In this document: positions 9,901-17,595 of the stretch, piece after piece
How positions within the stretch are numbered: the stretch's first letter is position 1
How the letters are laid out: every line of letters begins with the position of its first letter
From: Phycisphaerales bacterium
Lineage (GTDB): Bacteria; Planctomycetota; Phycisphaerae; Phycisphaerales; UBA1924
Direction: 5' to 3'
DNA length: 64,000 bases
Assembly: GCA_007693785.1 (NCBI GenBank)
Contig: RECY01000015.1
Span: 1-64,000, forward strand
The notes under the pieces: generated by a model
Databases searched by the model: none
Told to the model about the DNA's origin: nothing
Seen by the model: only the letters and a program-made list of their open reading frames with translations
Translations under genes and position numbers: made by a program

Positions 9901-10353
9901 TCACCGCAGGGCGTCGATGTAGTGGCGGAAGGCCCAGTCCCGGGTCCGCGGGCCGACCGCGTCGATCGCGACCACGTCCACCCGAACGGGCCGACCCTTG
10001 GCGAAACGTGTGCGACGGACGGCCTCGCACGCGCGCCGGAGGCGCTGACGCTTCGCGGCGTTGATCCCCATCTCGGGCGGGCGTCCGTCGGGACCCGGGC
10101 GGCGTGCCTTGACCTCGACCAGCACCAGCGTCCGCCGATCCGGCGCCTCGCAGACCAGGTCGATCTCCACCCCGCCCGGCCGCGCGTTCCGCTGGAGCAC
10201 GCGGTACCCGAGGGTGCGGAGGCGACGCGCCGCGACCCGCTCGCCCGTGACGCCGAGGCGGGCCCGCCCCGCGTCGCGGCTCTCCGCCCCGAATCGCCGC
10301 GGGAGCCAAGCCATCAGGCGGGCGAGCGGGCCCGCTCCGCCCTCGCGGCTCAT
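9901..10353 (-). CDS. YraN/UPF0102 family endonuclease-fold protein
   Basis: A 150-residue cytoplasmic protein of unknown role. It has the Holliday-junction-resolvase-like fold: GERVAARRLRTLGYRVLQRN, then GGVEIDLVCE (the D of the E-D-ExK set) and LVLVEVKARR with the catalytic-type E-x-K. The start overlaps the stop of the upstream lipoprotein gene by ATGA, so the two are translated from one message. A second ATG 13 codons in is possible. The family call is strong; the biochemical function is not established for the family. Confidence 0.87.
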   Translation of the reverse strand: MSREGGAGPLARLMAWLPRRFGAESRDAGRARLGVTGERVAARRLRTLGYRVLQRNARPGGVEIDLVCEAPDRRTLVLVEVKARRPGPDGRPPEMGINAAKRQRLRRACEAVRRTRFAKGRPVRVDVVAIDAVGPRTRDWAFRHYIDALR

Positions 10354-11792
10354 CGCGTCTCGGGCGGGAGGTACCGCTGGGACGCGATCTCCAGCAGGCG
10401 TTCGGTCATCTCGTCCAGGTCCGTGTACGTCGCTGCGCTCAGCAGCGAGCGCGTGTAACGATCGAACTCGAAGTTCTGCTTCGCGTTCTCGATCTCCCTG
10501 CGGAGCAGTTCCTGCACGTCGTACAAGCTCCGGCTGAGCCGCTCCACCCGGTCCAGATAGAGCCACCGCGTGGTCGAGCCGACCTCGAACGGGCCCGACC
10601 ACTCGCCGGGCGACAGGCTCAGCGCGACCTCGTTCAGCACCGGCACGTTGAAGATGCGGAGGTCTTCCCAGGCCGCGTCCCGCGCAAACTCGAAGCGGGT
10701 CTGACCGCCGGTTTCCGGGGTGCGCATGTTCACGCGGTCGCGCGCGACGTCGATGAACGTCTCCCCGCCTTCCAGGCGCGACGCGACCGACCGGATCGCC
10801 GACTCGTCGCCCGTCGGCACCTCGATCTGGTGAAACACCGCGACCGCGGGCGGGTTGAACCGCTCGAACGCGTTCTCGTACGCCCGCTGGATTTCCTGGA
10901 AGCTCACCGATACGCGCCGGTCGATCACCCGCCGGATCTGGAGCGAGATCAGGTCGCCCCGGAGGCGTGCGTCCACGTACTCGTCCAGGTCGCGGAAGCC
11001 CTGCTCGCGGAGACGCTGGTTCGCGATCTCGCGCGAGCCGAAGTTCTGCGCGATCGTGTCCGCCTGCATCCGCTGCACGACCGCGATCAGACCCTGGCGA
11101 CGCGCCTCGGGCGGGAGCGAGGCCCGGGCCTCGGCCTCCAGCACGCTCGTCTCCAAACGACGCGTTAGATCCTCCCGCAACGCCCGGCGCGCCTGCTGAC
11201 GCCACGCGTTCCGGTCCAGACGCTGCGCCTCGGCCCGCAGGCGGTCCCCCACCACCGCGAAGATCTCGTTCGCGTAGATCGGCTCCCCGTTCAGGTCGCC
11301 CACCTTGGAATCGATCAGCACCGCGCCCTCCACCCCGCGCGAAGGCTCGGGGGAGGGCGGGGGCTCGCCCACCCGCACGGACGCGTCGAGGATCGACTCC
11401 CGCGCCTCGTCGGGCGTGCTCGTCCGCGCTCGCTCGAACGCACTCGGACGCAAGGGCGACGGACGAGGGCTCGCCGGGTCCGGGCGCCAACGCCCCGCCG
11501 AGCCTGTCTCGCGGCTCGGATCGGGCGTCGAACCGGTGATTAAACCGGTGATCGAATCGGGGGCCGGGCTTGCGCGGGTTTCGGCCGCGACGGGGCGTCC
11601 CGCCTCGGCCCGGGGCCCCCCCAAGGCGACGGCGGCGTCGGGCGCGCGAAAATCGTCGGTCGCGACCGAGCCCGTCGTCCCCGCGCGGACGCTCACGCAC
11701 GCCGGGAGCGTCAAAGCCGCACAACAACCCCCGATCGCCACCAGCAACGGCGAGAACGTGCGCACACGGGAGATCAAGGCCAATCGGATCAT
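10350..11792 (-). CDS. SurA/parvulin-like lipoprotein, putative periplasmic chaperone
   Basis: A 480-residue protein with a signal peptide and a lipobox (LTLPAC, Cys about residue 31), so a membrane-anchored exported lipoprotein. A Pro/Ser/Arg-rich linker follows, then a SurA-type N-domain (VGDLNGEPIYANEIF) and a helical stretch. The later part (AVFHQIEVPTGDESAIRSVA, then LSPGEWSGPFEVGSTTRW) resembles the parvulin fold, but I cannot confirm the catalytic residues. It heads a two-gene unit with the YraN gene. Peptidyl-prolyl isomerase activity is inferred; the chaperone role is more likely than catalysis. Confidence 0.72.
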   Translation of the reverse strand: MIRLALISRVRTFSPLLVAIGGCCAALTLPACVSVRAGTTGSVATDDFRAPDAAVALGGPRAEAGRPVAAETRASPAPDSITGLITGSTPDPSRETGSAGRWRPDPASPRPSPLRPSAFERARTSTPDEARESILDASVRVGEPPPSPEPSRGVEGAVLIDSKVGDLNGEPIYANEIFAVVGDRLRAEAQRLDRNAWRQQARRALREDLTRRLETSVLEAEARASLPPEARRQGLIAVVQRMQADTIAQNFGSREIANQRLREQGFRDLDEYVDARLRGDLISLQIRRVIDRRVSVSFQEIQRAYENAFERFNPPAVAVFHQIEVPTGDESAIRSVASRLEGGETFIDVARDRVNMRTPETGGQTRFEFARDAAWEDLRIFNVPVLNEVALSLSPGEWSGPFEVGSTTRWLYLDRVERLSRSLYDVQELLRREIENAKQNFEFDRYTRSLLSAATYTDLDEMTERLLEIASQRYLPPETR

Positions 11793-11798
11793 CTGCCT

Positions 11799-11804
11799 AG
11801 TCTA
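11799..11804 (-). promoter_or_regulatory. -10-like hexamer, SurA-like gene
   Basis: TAGACT on the minus strand ends 6 nt before ATG 11792. No Shine-Dalgarno is visible. Confidence 0.4.
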
Positions 11805-11870
11805 CCGTGGGCCCGGCGCCCCGGATGCCCCCGCAGAATCACGGCCACGCCCGGCGAGAGGAGCCACCAC

Positions 11871-12398
11871 GTGAGCGACCAGGAAAAGCCCAAGATCATC
11901 ATCGACGACGACTGGAAATCGCAGGCCCAGGCGGAGAAAGAGAAGCTCTCCGCGAAGGAGCGCGAGTCCGCTGAGAAAAAGGCCGCCCAAGGCGGCGAAG
12001 AGGGCATGCCCAAAGCCGACTTCACCGAGCTCGTGCGCACGCTGGCGATCCCCGCGTTGATGTACCTCGGACAGGTGCCGGACCCACAGACCGGTCAGGC
12101 GATCCTCGCCCCGGATGCCGCCAAACTGCACATCGATCTGCTCGGCGTGCTCGAAGCCAAGACCAAGGGCAACCTGACCGATGAAGAGCAGCAGCTCATC
12201 ACCGGCTTCCTGGGCGATCTGCGCGCGGTCTTCGTCGAGGTGACGCAGGCGTACGCGAAGGCCGTGCAGGAGGGCAAGATCAAGCCGCAGTCCATGGGTG
12301 GCGGCATGGGCGGCCCCGGAGGCGGGATGAGCCCCGGCGGGATGGGTGGCGGCATGGGTGGGCCCGGCGGCGGCATGTCCCCGTTCGCCTCGACCTGA
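11871..12398 (+). CDS. DUF1844-type protein with Gly/Met-rich tail
   Basis: 175 residues. A charged N-terminus (IIIDDDWKSQAQAEKEKLSA) leads to a compact helical domain, MPKADFTELVRTLAIPALMY to EEQQLITGFLGDLRAVFVEV, the pattern of DUF1844 proteins, whose function is unknown. The last ~35 residues are low complexity, with two near-copies of MGGGMGGPGGGMSPG; this may be flexible or vary in copy number between strains. GTG start at 11871, with GAGAGGAG about 8 nt upstream. It is divergent from the SurA-like gene. Confidence 0.78.
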   Translation: MSDQEKPKIIIDDDWKSQAQAEKEKLSAKERESAEKKAAQGGEEGMPKADFTELVRTLAIPALMYLGQVPDPQTGQAILAPDAAKLHIDLLGVLEAKTKGNLTDEEQQLITGFLGDLRAVFVEVTQAYAKAVQEGKIKPQSMGGGMGGPGGGMSPGGMGGGMGGPGGGMSPFAST

Positions 12399-12509
12399 GA
12401 CGCGGAAAATCTGTTCAACGAACCGCGACGAATATTGAGAACGTCTCTCATCTGAGGCGTGACATGGTTCCTGCCACGCGAGAGCGTGTCCCGTGCGGCG
12501 GGAAAACGC

Positions 12510-12515
12510 TAGGAT
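12510..12515 (+). promoter_or_regulatory. -10-like hexamer, sdh operon
   Basis: TAGGAT about 70 nt before the sdhC GTG. The leader would include the GGAGG Shine-Dalgarno at 12573-12577. Confidence 0.3.
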
Positions 12516-12585
12516 GCCCTCGCTCCGGGCCAGCACGCGTCGATGCGACCGCCCGGACGCTTCGTCGACGCTGGAGGTCGCCCCT

Positions 12586-13443
12586 GTGAGCAACGAGAAA
12601 TCGAGCGCCGTCGCGGCTCAGCACTTTCTGCTGCGTCGTCTCCACTCGCTGACGGGCATCGTCCCGATCGGCGTCTTCCTCATCGCCCACCTCACCACCA
12701 ACTCCTCTCTGCTCTGGGGCAAGATCGGGCTCCGCGGAGAACCCGGACCCGACGGGCAGCCCTACACCTTCCAAGACGGCGGCGTCGCCTACTTCTGGAA
12801 AGAGGTCTTCTGGATCAACTCCCAGATCCCCCACCTCTTGCTCATCGAGATCACCCTCTGGGTCAGCATCGCCTTCCACTCGATCCTCGGCTGGTACTAC
12901 GCCACCACCGGCAAGAGCAACGTCAAACGCTACCCCCACCAGGACAACTGGCGGTACTCCCTCCAGCGCTGGAGCGGGTACATCGGCATCTTCTTCATCT
13001 TCTACCACGTCGCCACCCTGCGCTGGGGCTGGACGTGGCTGGTCCCGAGCGGGACCAAGTGGAGCCACGACTATTCCGTCTCGACCCTGGCGGCGGCCCT
13101 CCAGGGCTCGACCGAGGGCTGGACCGCGGCCGGGCTGCTGGTGAGTCTGTTCTACTTCGTCGGGATTACGCTGCTGGTCTTCCACTTCGCCAACGGGCTG
13201 TGGACGGCCGCGATCACCTGGGGGCTCACCGTCTCCGAGGCCGCCCAGAAGCGATGGGGCTTTGTCTGTGCGGCTCTGGGTGTCGGGATGATGGGTCTGG
13301 CGTGGGCGTCGCTCTACGGGGCGCTGGCCGTCAACCCGCAGGACGCCCGGGTCGTCGAGGAACAGCTGCTGGAATCCAAGGGAAAGTCTGGTGTGCCGAC
13401 TCCGACCGGGCGTGAGACGGCCGCCCCTGCCGACGGCGACTGA
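12586..13443 (+). CDS. sdhC: Succinate dehydrogenase cytochrome b subunit
   Basis: Membrane anchor of complex II: binds heme b and passes electrons from SdhB to quinone. 285 residues with about five hydrophobic helices, as in the B-type (Bacillus/Wolinella-like) single-anchor enzymes. Candidate heme-ligand histidines are in RRLHSLTGIVPIGVFLIAHL, FHSILGWYY, FYHVATLRWGW and LVFHFANGLW. A flexible tail follows. The GTG at 12586 has GGAGG 8 nt upstream; the frame is open back to 12493 but that part is Arg-rich and unlike the family. First gene of sdhCAB, with no separate sdhD. Confidence 0.9.
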   Translation: MSNEKSSAVAAQHFLLRRLHSLTGIVPIGVFLIAHLTTNSSLLWGKIGLRGEPGPDGQPYTFQDGGVAYFWKEVFWINSQIPHLLLIEITLWVSIAFHSILGWYYATTGKSNVKRYPHQDNWRYSLQRWSGYIGIFFIFYHVATLRWGWTWLVPSGTKWSHDYSVSTLAAALQGSTEGWTAAGLLVSLFYFVGITLLVFHFANGLWTAAITWGLTVSEAAQKRWGFVCAALGVGMMGLAWASLYGALAVNPQDARVVEEQLLESKGKSGVPTPTGRETAAPADGD

Positions 13444-13551
13444 ACGCATCCGAACCCCCCGAAAAACGAACCGGATTACGTATTTCACGATTTTCAGGCA
13501 TCTTTGAAACCGATTCCTGAGAGTCGAGAGCATCGACGGGAGCACCGAGGC

Positions 13552-15555
13552 ATGGTGGCGAATCGCGAGCGGCGTGTGATCGTGGTGGGTGGCGGGCTGG
13601 CGGGGCTGGCGGCGGCCGTCCGCGTCGCGGAGAGCGGGATCCCCGTCGACCTGTTCAGCATGGTGCCCGTCAAGCGGAGCCACTCCGTCTGCGCCCAGGG
13701 CGGCATCAATGCCTGCAACGAGGTCGCCCGCCAGCAGGGGTACAGCGAATACCAGCACTTCGACGAAACCATCTACGGCGGTGACTACCTCGCCGACCAG
13801 GGCCCCGTGCTCGAGATGGCGAACTGGGCCCCCAAGGTCATCGACCTGCTCGACCGCATGGGCGTGCCGTTCAACCGCACCAGCGAGGGGATGCGCGACC
13901 TCCGCCTCTTCGGCGGCAGCCTCTTCAAGCGCACCCACTTCGCCGGCGCCACGACCGGGCAGCAGCTCCTCTACGCCCTCGACGAGCAGACGCGGCGCTA
14001 CACCAGCGAGGGCAAGATCAACAAGTACGAGTTCTGGGAGTTCCTGTGGCCCGTCACCACGGGCGAGGGCGAGGACAAGCGCTGCGTCGGCATTGTCGCC
14101 CAAGACATGCGCACGATGCAGATCCGCGCCTTCCGCGGCGACGCGGTCGTCATGGCGACCGGCGGCAACGGGCTGATCTTCGGCAAGAGCACCAACAGCG
14201 TGATCTGCACCGGCGGGGCGGCGGCCCGCTGCTACCAGGCCGGCGCGTGGTACGGGAACCCGGAGATGATCCAGGTCCACCCGACCGCGATCCCGGGGGC
14301 CGACAAGTGCCGCCTGATGAGCGAGTCGGCCCGCGGCGAGGGCGGGCGCGTCTGGGTCCCCCGCAAGAAGGGCGACACCCGGCGCGGGCAGGACATCCCC
14401 GAGGGCGAACGCTGGTACTTCCTCGAAGAGAAGTACCCGAAGTACGGCAACCTGGTGCCGCGGGATATCGCGAGCCGCGAGATCTTCGACGTCTGCGTGA
14501 ACCAGGGCATGGGCGTCTTCGGCGAGAACCAGGTCTACCTCGACCTGACGCACAAGGACCCCGAGTATCTCACCCGCAAGCTCGGCGGGATCATGGAGAT
14601 CTACGAGAAGTTCGCGGGCGAGGACCCGCGCTACGCCCCGATGCGGATCTTCCCGGCCGTCCACTACACGATGGGCGGGCTCTGGACGCAGTTCACCCCC
14701 GGCACCTACGACCCCAGCGAGCCTTGGGGCGATCACAAGCCGGGGATGGAAGCGCCGACCGACGCCAAGCCCGGCCGCGGCATGCGCATCGGCGCGATGA
14801 ACAACGCGATGACCAACATCCCCGGGCTCTACGCCTTCGGCGAGGTCAACTTCGCCTACCACGGCGCGACGCGACTCGGGGCGAACGCGCTCCTGAGCTG
14901 CATCTTCGACGGGCTCTTCTGCGGGCTGGGCGTGGCGAACTTCGTCAACGAGGGCCCGGCGGCCGAGGCGCCGGCGGAGCTCGTCGAGCAGAAGGTTTAC
15001 GACGCGGCCGTGGAGAGCGAGCAGGCGAAGGTGCGGAAGCTGGTCGACTCGGCCGCCGGGGTCGGCGAGCAGAGCGACGACGTGAACCCGTACATGATCG
15101 GCCGCGAGCTCGGCATCGAGATGACGGCCGCCTCGACCGTGGTCAAGACCGGCGAACGCCTTCAGAGGTGCCTCGCCAAGCTGCGCGAGCTGGGCGAGCG
15201 GTACAGCCGCGTGAAGCTGAGCGACGGCGCGGGGTGGACCAACCAGTCCCTCAGCTACACCCGCGCGATCGGGGACATGATCGTTCTCGCCCAGGCGATC
15301 GCCAAGGGCGGGCTGCTGCGTGAAGAGTCCCGCGGCTCCCACTACCGCCTGGACTTCCCCGAGCGCGACGACACCCGCTTCCTGAAGACCAGCGTCGCGG
15401 TCTACGACCCGAGCGACGCGGACCGCTGCCGCATCGATTGGCGCGACATCGACACCCGCCTGGTCAAGCCGCGGGCGCGGACCTACGGCAAGACCGAGTC
15501 GAGCCCGGACGCGAAGACGCCGACTGAGAAACCCGCGGAGGCCGCCGCCTCCTGA
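13552..15555 (+). CDS. sdhA: Succinate dehydrogenase flavoprotein subunit
   Basis: Oxidises succinate to fumarate with covalently bound FAD. 667 residues. The FAD dinucleotide fold is VIVVGGGLAGLAAAVRVAE; the flavinylation histidine region is KRSHSVCAQGGINA; the catalytic segment is ESARGEGGRVWV; and FPAVHYTMGGLWT and NFAYHGATRLGANALLSC close the substrate and FAD site. The C-terminal region carries the usual helical bundle. ATG at 13552, with CCGAGG just upstream; the TTG at 13504 is unlikely. It is 108 bp after sdhC and 67 bp before sdhB. Confidence 0.95.
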   Translation: MVANRERRVIVVGGGLAGLAAAVRVAESGIPVDLFSMVPVKRSHSVCAQGGINACNEVARQQGYSEYQHFDETIYGGDYLADQGPVLEMANWAPKVIDLLDRMGVPFNRTSEGMRDLRLFGGSLFKRTHFAGATTGQQLLYALDEQTRRYTSEGKINKYEFWEFLWPVTTGEGEDKRCVGIVAQDMRTMQIRAFRGDAVVMATGGNGLIFGKSTNSVICTGGAAARCYQAGAWYGNPEMIQVHPTAIPGADKCRLMSESARGEGGRVWVPRKKGDTRRGQDIPEGERWYFLEEKYPKYGNLVPRDIASREIFDVCVNQGMGVFGENQVYLDLTHKDPEYLTRKLGGIMEIYEKFAGEDPRYAPMRIFPAVHYTMGGLWTQFTPGTYDPSEPWGDHKPGMEAPTDAKPGRGMRIGAMNNAMTNIPGLYAFGEVNFAYHGATRLGANALLSCIFDGLFCGLGVANFVNEGPAAEAPAELVEQKVYDAAVESEQAKVRKLVDSAAGVGEQSDDVNPYMIGRELGIEMTAASTVVKTGERLQRCLAKLRELGERYSRVKLSDGAGWTNQSLSYTRAIGDMIVLAQAIAKGGLLREESRGSHYRLDFPERDDTRFLKTSVAVYDPSDADRCRIDWRDIDTRLVKPRARTYGKTESSPDAKTPTEKPAEAAAS

Positions 15556-15622
15556 GTTCTTGCTGTTCTCTACTGATCACCCGCCCCTGTTTTTCCCGAG
15601 GATCGCACGAAGGAACCCCGCC

Positions 15623-16462
15623 ATGGTCGCCCCGAGCAAGCCCGTGACGTCGAAGCCCGATGAGGTCAAGCCCGAGATGGGGCGGACGGTTCGTTTCACG
15701 ATCCATCGGTGCGACGGGCCCGGCAAGGCCGCACGGTGGGAGTCGTTCGATGTCCCGATCGAGCCGGGGAGCAACATCATCAGCGTGCTCCAATACATCG
15801 CGGCCCACCCGGTCACGATCGAGGGCAAGCGCACCACGCCGGTCGTGTGGGACTCCGGCTGCCTCGAAGAGGTCTGCGGCGCCTGCACGATGGTCATCAA
15901 CGGGCGCGTCCGACAGAGCTGCTCCTGCCTCATCGACCACATCGCTCCACGGAACGGCGACGAGGTCACGCTCGAGCCGATGAGCAAGTTCCCCGTTGTG
16001 CGCGACTTGTGGGTCGACCGTGAGCGACTGTTCTACAACCTCAGGCGCGTCAAGGCCTGGGTCCCCATCGACGGCACCTACGACCTCGGCGCCGGGCCGA
16101 CCGAGAACCCCGACAAGCAGGAGACCCGTTACAAGCTTTCCACCTGCATGAGCTGCGGCTGCTGCCTCGAGGCCTGCCCGCAGTTCAACCTCGAAGAAGA
16201 CCCCGAGCACTGGGACTCGGCCTTCATCGGCGCGCACGCGATCAGCCAGGCCCGCCTCTTCAACGAGCACGAGACCGGCAAGCAGCTCAAGCGCGACCGA
16301 CTCGACGAGCTCATGGGCCCCGGCGGTGTCAGCGACTGCGGCAACGCCCAGAACTGCGTCAAGGTCTGTCCCAAGGAGATCCCGCTCACCGAGTCGATCG
16401 GCGCGATGGGACGAGCCGTCACGATCCACTCCCTCGCCCGCTTCTTCGCCGGCAAGAAATGA
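15623..16462 (+). CDS. sdhB: Succinate dehydrogenase iron-sulfur subunit
   Basis: Carries electrons from FAD to the membrane anchor through three clusters. 279 residues. The [2Fe-2S] cysteines are in DSGCLEEVCGACTMVINGR and the following SCSC; the [4Fe-4S] and [3Fe-4S] cysteines are in TCMSCGCCLEACPQFN and NAQNCVKVCPKEIPLTESI. The ATG at 15623 has AAGGAA about 8 nt upstream. The stop overlaps the tag start by ATGA, so tag is coupled to the operon. Confidence 0.95.
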   Translation: MVAPSKPVTSKPDEVKPEMGRTVRFTIHRCDGPGKAARWESFDVPIEPGSNIISVLQYIAAHPVTIEGKRTTPVVWDSGCLEEVCGACTMVINGRVRQSCSCLIDHIAPRNGDEVTLEPMSKFPVVRDLWVDRERLFYNLRRVKAWVPIDGTYDLGAGPTENPDKQETRYKLSTCMSCGCCLEACPQFNLEEDPEHWDSAFIGAHAISQARLFNEHETGKQLKRDRLDELMGPGGVSDCGNAQNCVKVCPKEIPLTESIGAMGRAVTIHSLARFFAGKK

Positions 16463-17055
16463 CGATCGCGCCCAGCCGCTGCCCGTGGGCGAAGGCCGAC
16501 GCGGACGTCGCGTACCACGACGCGGAATGGGGCGTGCCGATCGTGCGCGACGAGGCACGCCTGTTCGAGATGATCACGCTCGAGGGCGCGCAGGCCGGGC
16601 TGAGCTGGTCGACGATCCTGAAAAAACGAGAGGGCTACCGGCGATGCTTTGCCGCCTTCGACGCCGACCGCGTCGCGCGGTTCACGACGCGAGACGTCGA
16701 GCGGCTCGTGCTGGACGCCTCCATCGTCCGCCACCGCGGCAAGGTCGAGTCCACGATCCACAATGCGAAGGCGATCGTCGCTCTCCGCAACACCCGCGGC
16801 CCCGACGCGCTCAGCGACCTGCTCTGGTCCTTCGTTGACGCCAAGCCCGTGCAGAACGCGTGGCGCACGATGGCGGACGTGCCCGCGAAGACGCCCGAGT
16901 CGGTCGCGATGAGCAAGGCGTTGCAGAAGGCCGGGTTCCGCTTCGTCGGCCCGACGACCTGCTACGCCCTGATGCAGGCCGCCGGGCTGGTGAACGACCA
17001 CCTGGTCACCTGCCCGCGCCACGCGGCCTGCGCCGATCTCGCCCGCTCGTTCTAA
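16459..17055 (+). CDS. tag: DNA-3-methyladenine glycosylase I
   Basis: Removes 3-methyladenine from alkylated DNA (base-excision repair). 198 residues, normal for the family. It opens RCPWAKADADVAYHDAEWGV with the zinc-type Cys and the YHDxEWG signature; LEGAQAGLSWSTILKKREGY is the helix with the binding Glu and Trp; GFRFVGPTTCYALMQAAGLV is the base-pocket helix. The C-terminal zinc histidine and cysteine are in VNDHLVTCPRH. It overlaps the sdhB stop by 4 bp, a context without an obvious metabolic reason. Confidence 0.94.
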   Translation: MTIAPSRCPWAKADADVAYHDAEWGVPIVRDEARLFEMITLEGAQAGLSWSTILKKREGYRRCFAAFDADRVARFTTRDVERLVLDASIVRHRGKVESTIHNAKAIVALRNTRGPDALSDLLWSFVDAKPVQNAWRTMADVPAKTPESVAMSKALQKAGFRFVGPTTCYALMQAAGLVNDHLVTCPRHAACADLARSF

Positions 17056-17058
17056 ACT
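17053..17058 (+). promoter_or_regulatory. -10-like hexamer overlapping the tag stop
   Basis: TAAACT includes the tag stop codon and ends 7 nt before ATG 17066. No Shine-Dalgarno is visible, so the next gene probably has its own leaderless transcript. Confidence 0.4.
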
Positions 17059-17065
17059 GCACCAT

Positions 17066-17560
17066 ATGAACGCCCTCCAAAAGCTCCGTCAGCAGGTCGA
17101 CACGATCCGGACATCCAAGAGCGGGCTGCAGATCGTGGACGCGTGGGCGCTGGCCGAGCGCCTGCTGATGCGGATGCCGGTCAACGTCAGCGAGCTCGAC
17201 CGCGTGCTCAAAGAAAAGGACGCCGAGGGGCTGGACGCGCTGGTTCAGAAGCTCGAGAACCCCGCGTCGAAGCCGGAGCCCGCGACCGCCGCCCCGGCGT
17301 TCGACGAGCACCAGAAGGCCGAGGCGCTGCGCGCGTTCCGCAAACGCCTCAAGCTCGGGCGACTGGCGGAGGAATCCAAGCTCGGCGGGCGCTACACCAG
17401 CGGCGGCAAGAAAAGCAGCATCGACGCGATCGTGCCTCCCAACGACTACCCGCCCGAACTCTGGAAGGCGCTGGCGCACGACGGCAAGCTAATCAACACC
17501 GGGCACGGCATGTACGCCCTCCCCTCGGGCGACCCCGCCAACCGCCCGCAGCATCCGTAA
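17066..17560 (+). CDS. Small soluble protein of unknown function
   Basis: 164 residues, not recognised. A helical N-terminal half (MNALQKLRQQVDTIRTSKSG to LENPASK), an Ala/Pro linker, then a basic helix (ALRAFRKRLKLGRLAEESKL) and a C-terminal part ending DYPPELWKALAHDGKLINTG before a Pro-rich tail. No signal peptide or membrane segment. Codon use matches its neighbours. The last ~60 residues look like a small winged-helix or effector fold, but I would not assign one. Confidence 0.7.
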   Translation: MNALQKLRQQVDTIRTSKSGLQIVDAWALAERLLMRMPVNVSELDRVLKEKDAEGLDALVQKLENPASKPEPATAAPAFDEHQKAEALRAFRKRLKLGRLAEESKLGGRYTSGGKKSSIDAIVPPNDYPPELWKALAHDGKLINTGHGMYALPSGDPANRPQHP

Positions 17561-17595
17561 CGCGACATACGCGTTGCGACCGCGCGACGCGTGCG

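Noticed and set aside
12448-15342. A 964-residue minus-strand frame across sdhC and sdhA
   Set aside because: It is a shadow of the sdh genes; no recognisable motif or start context.
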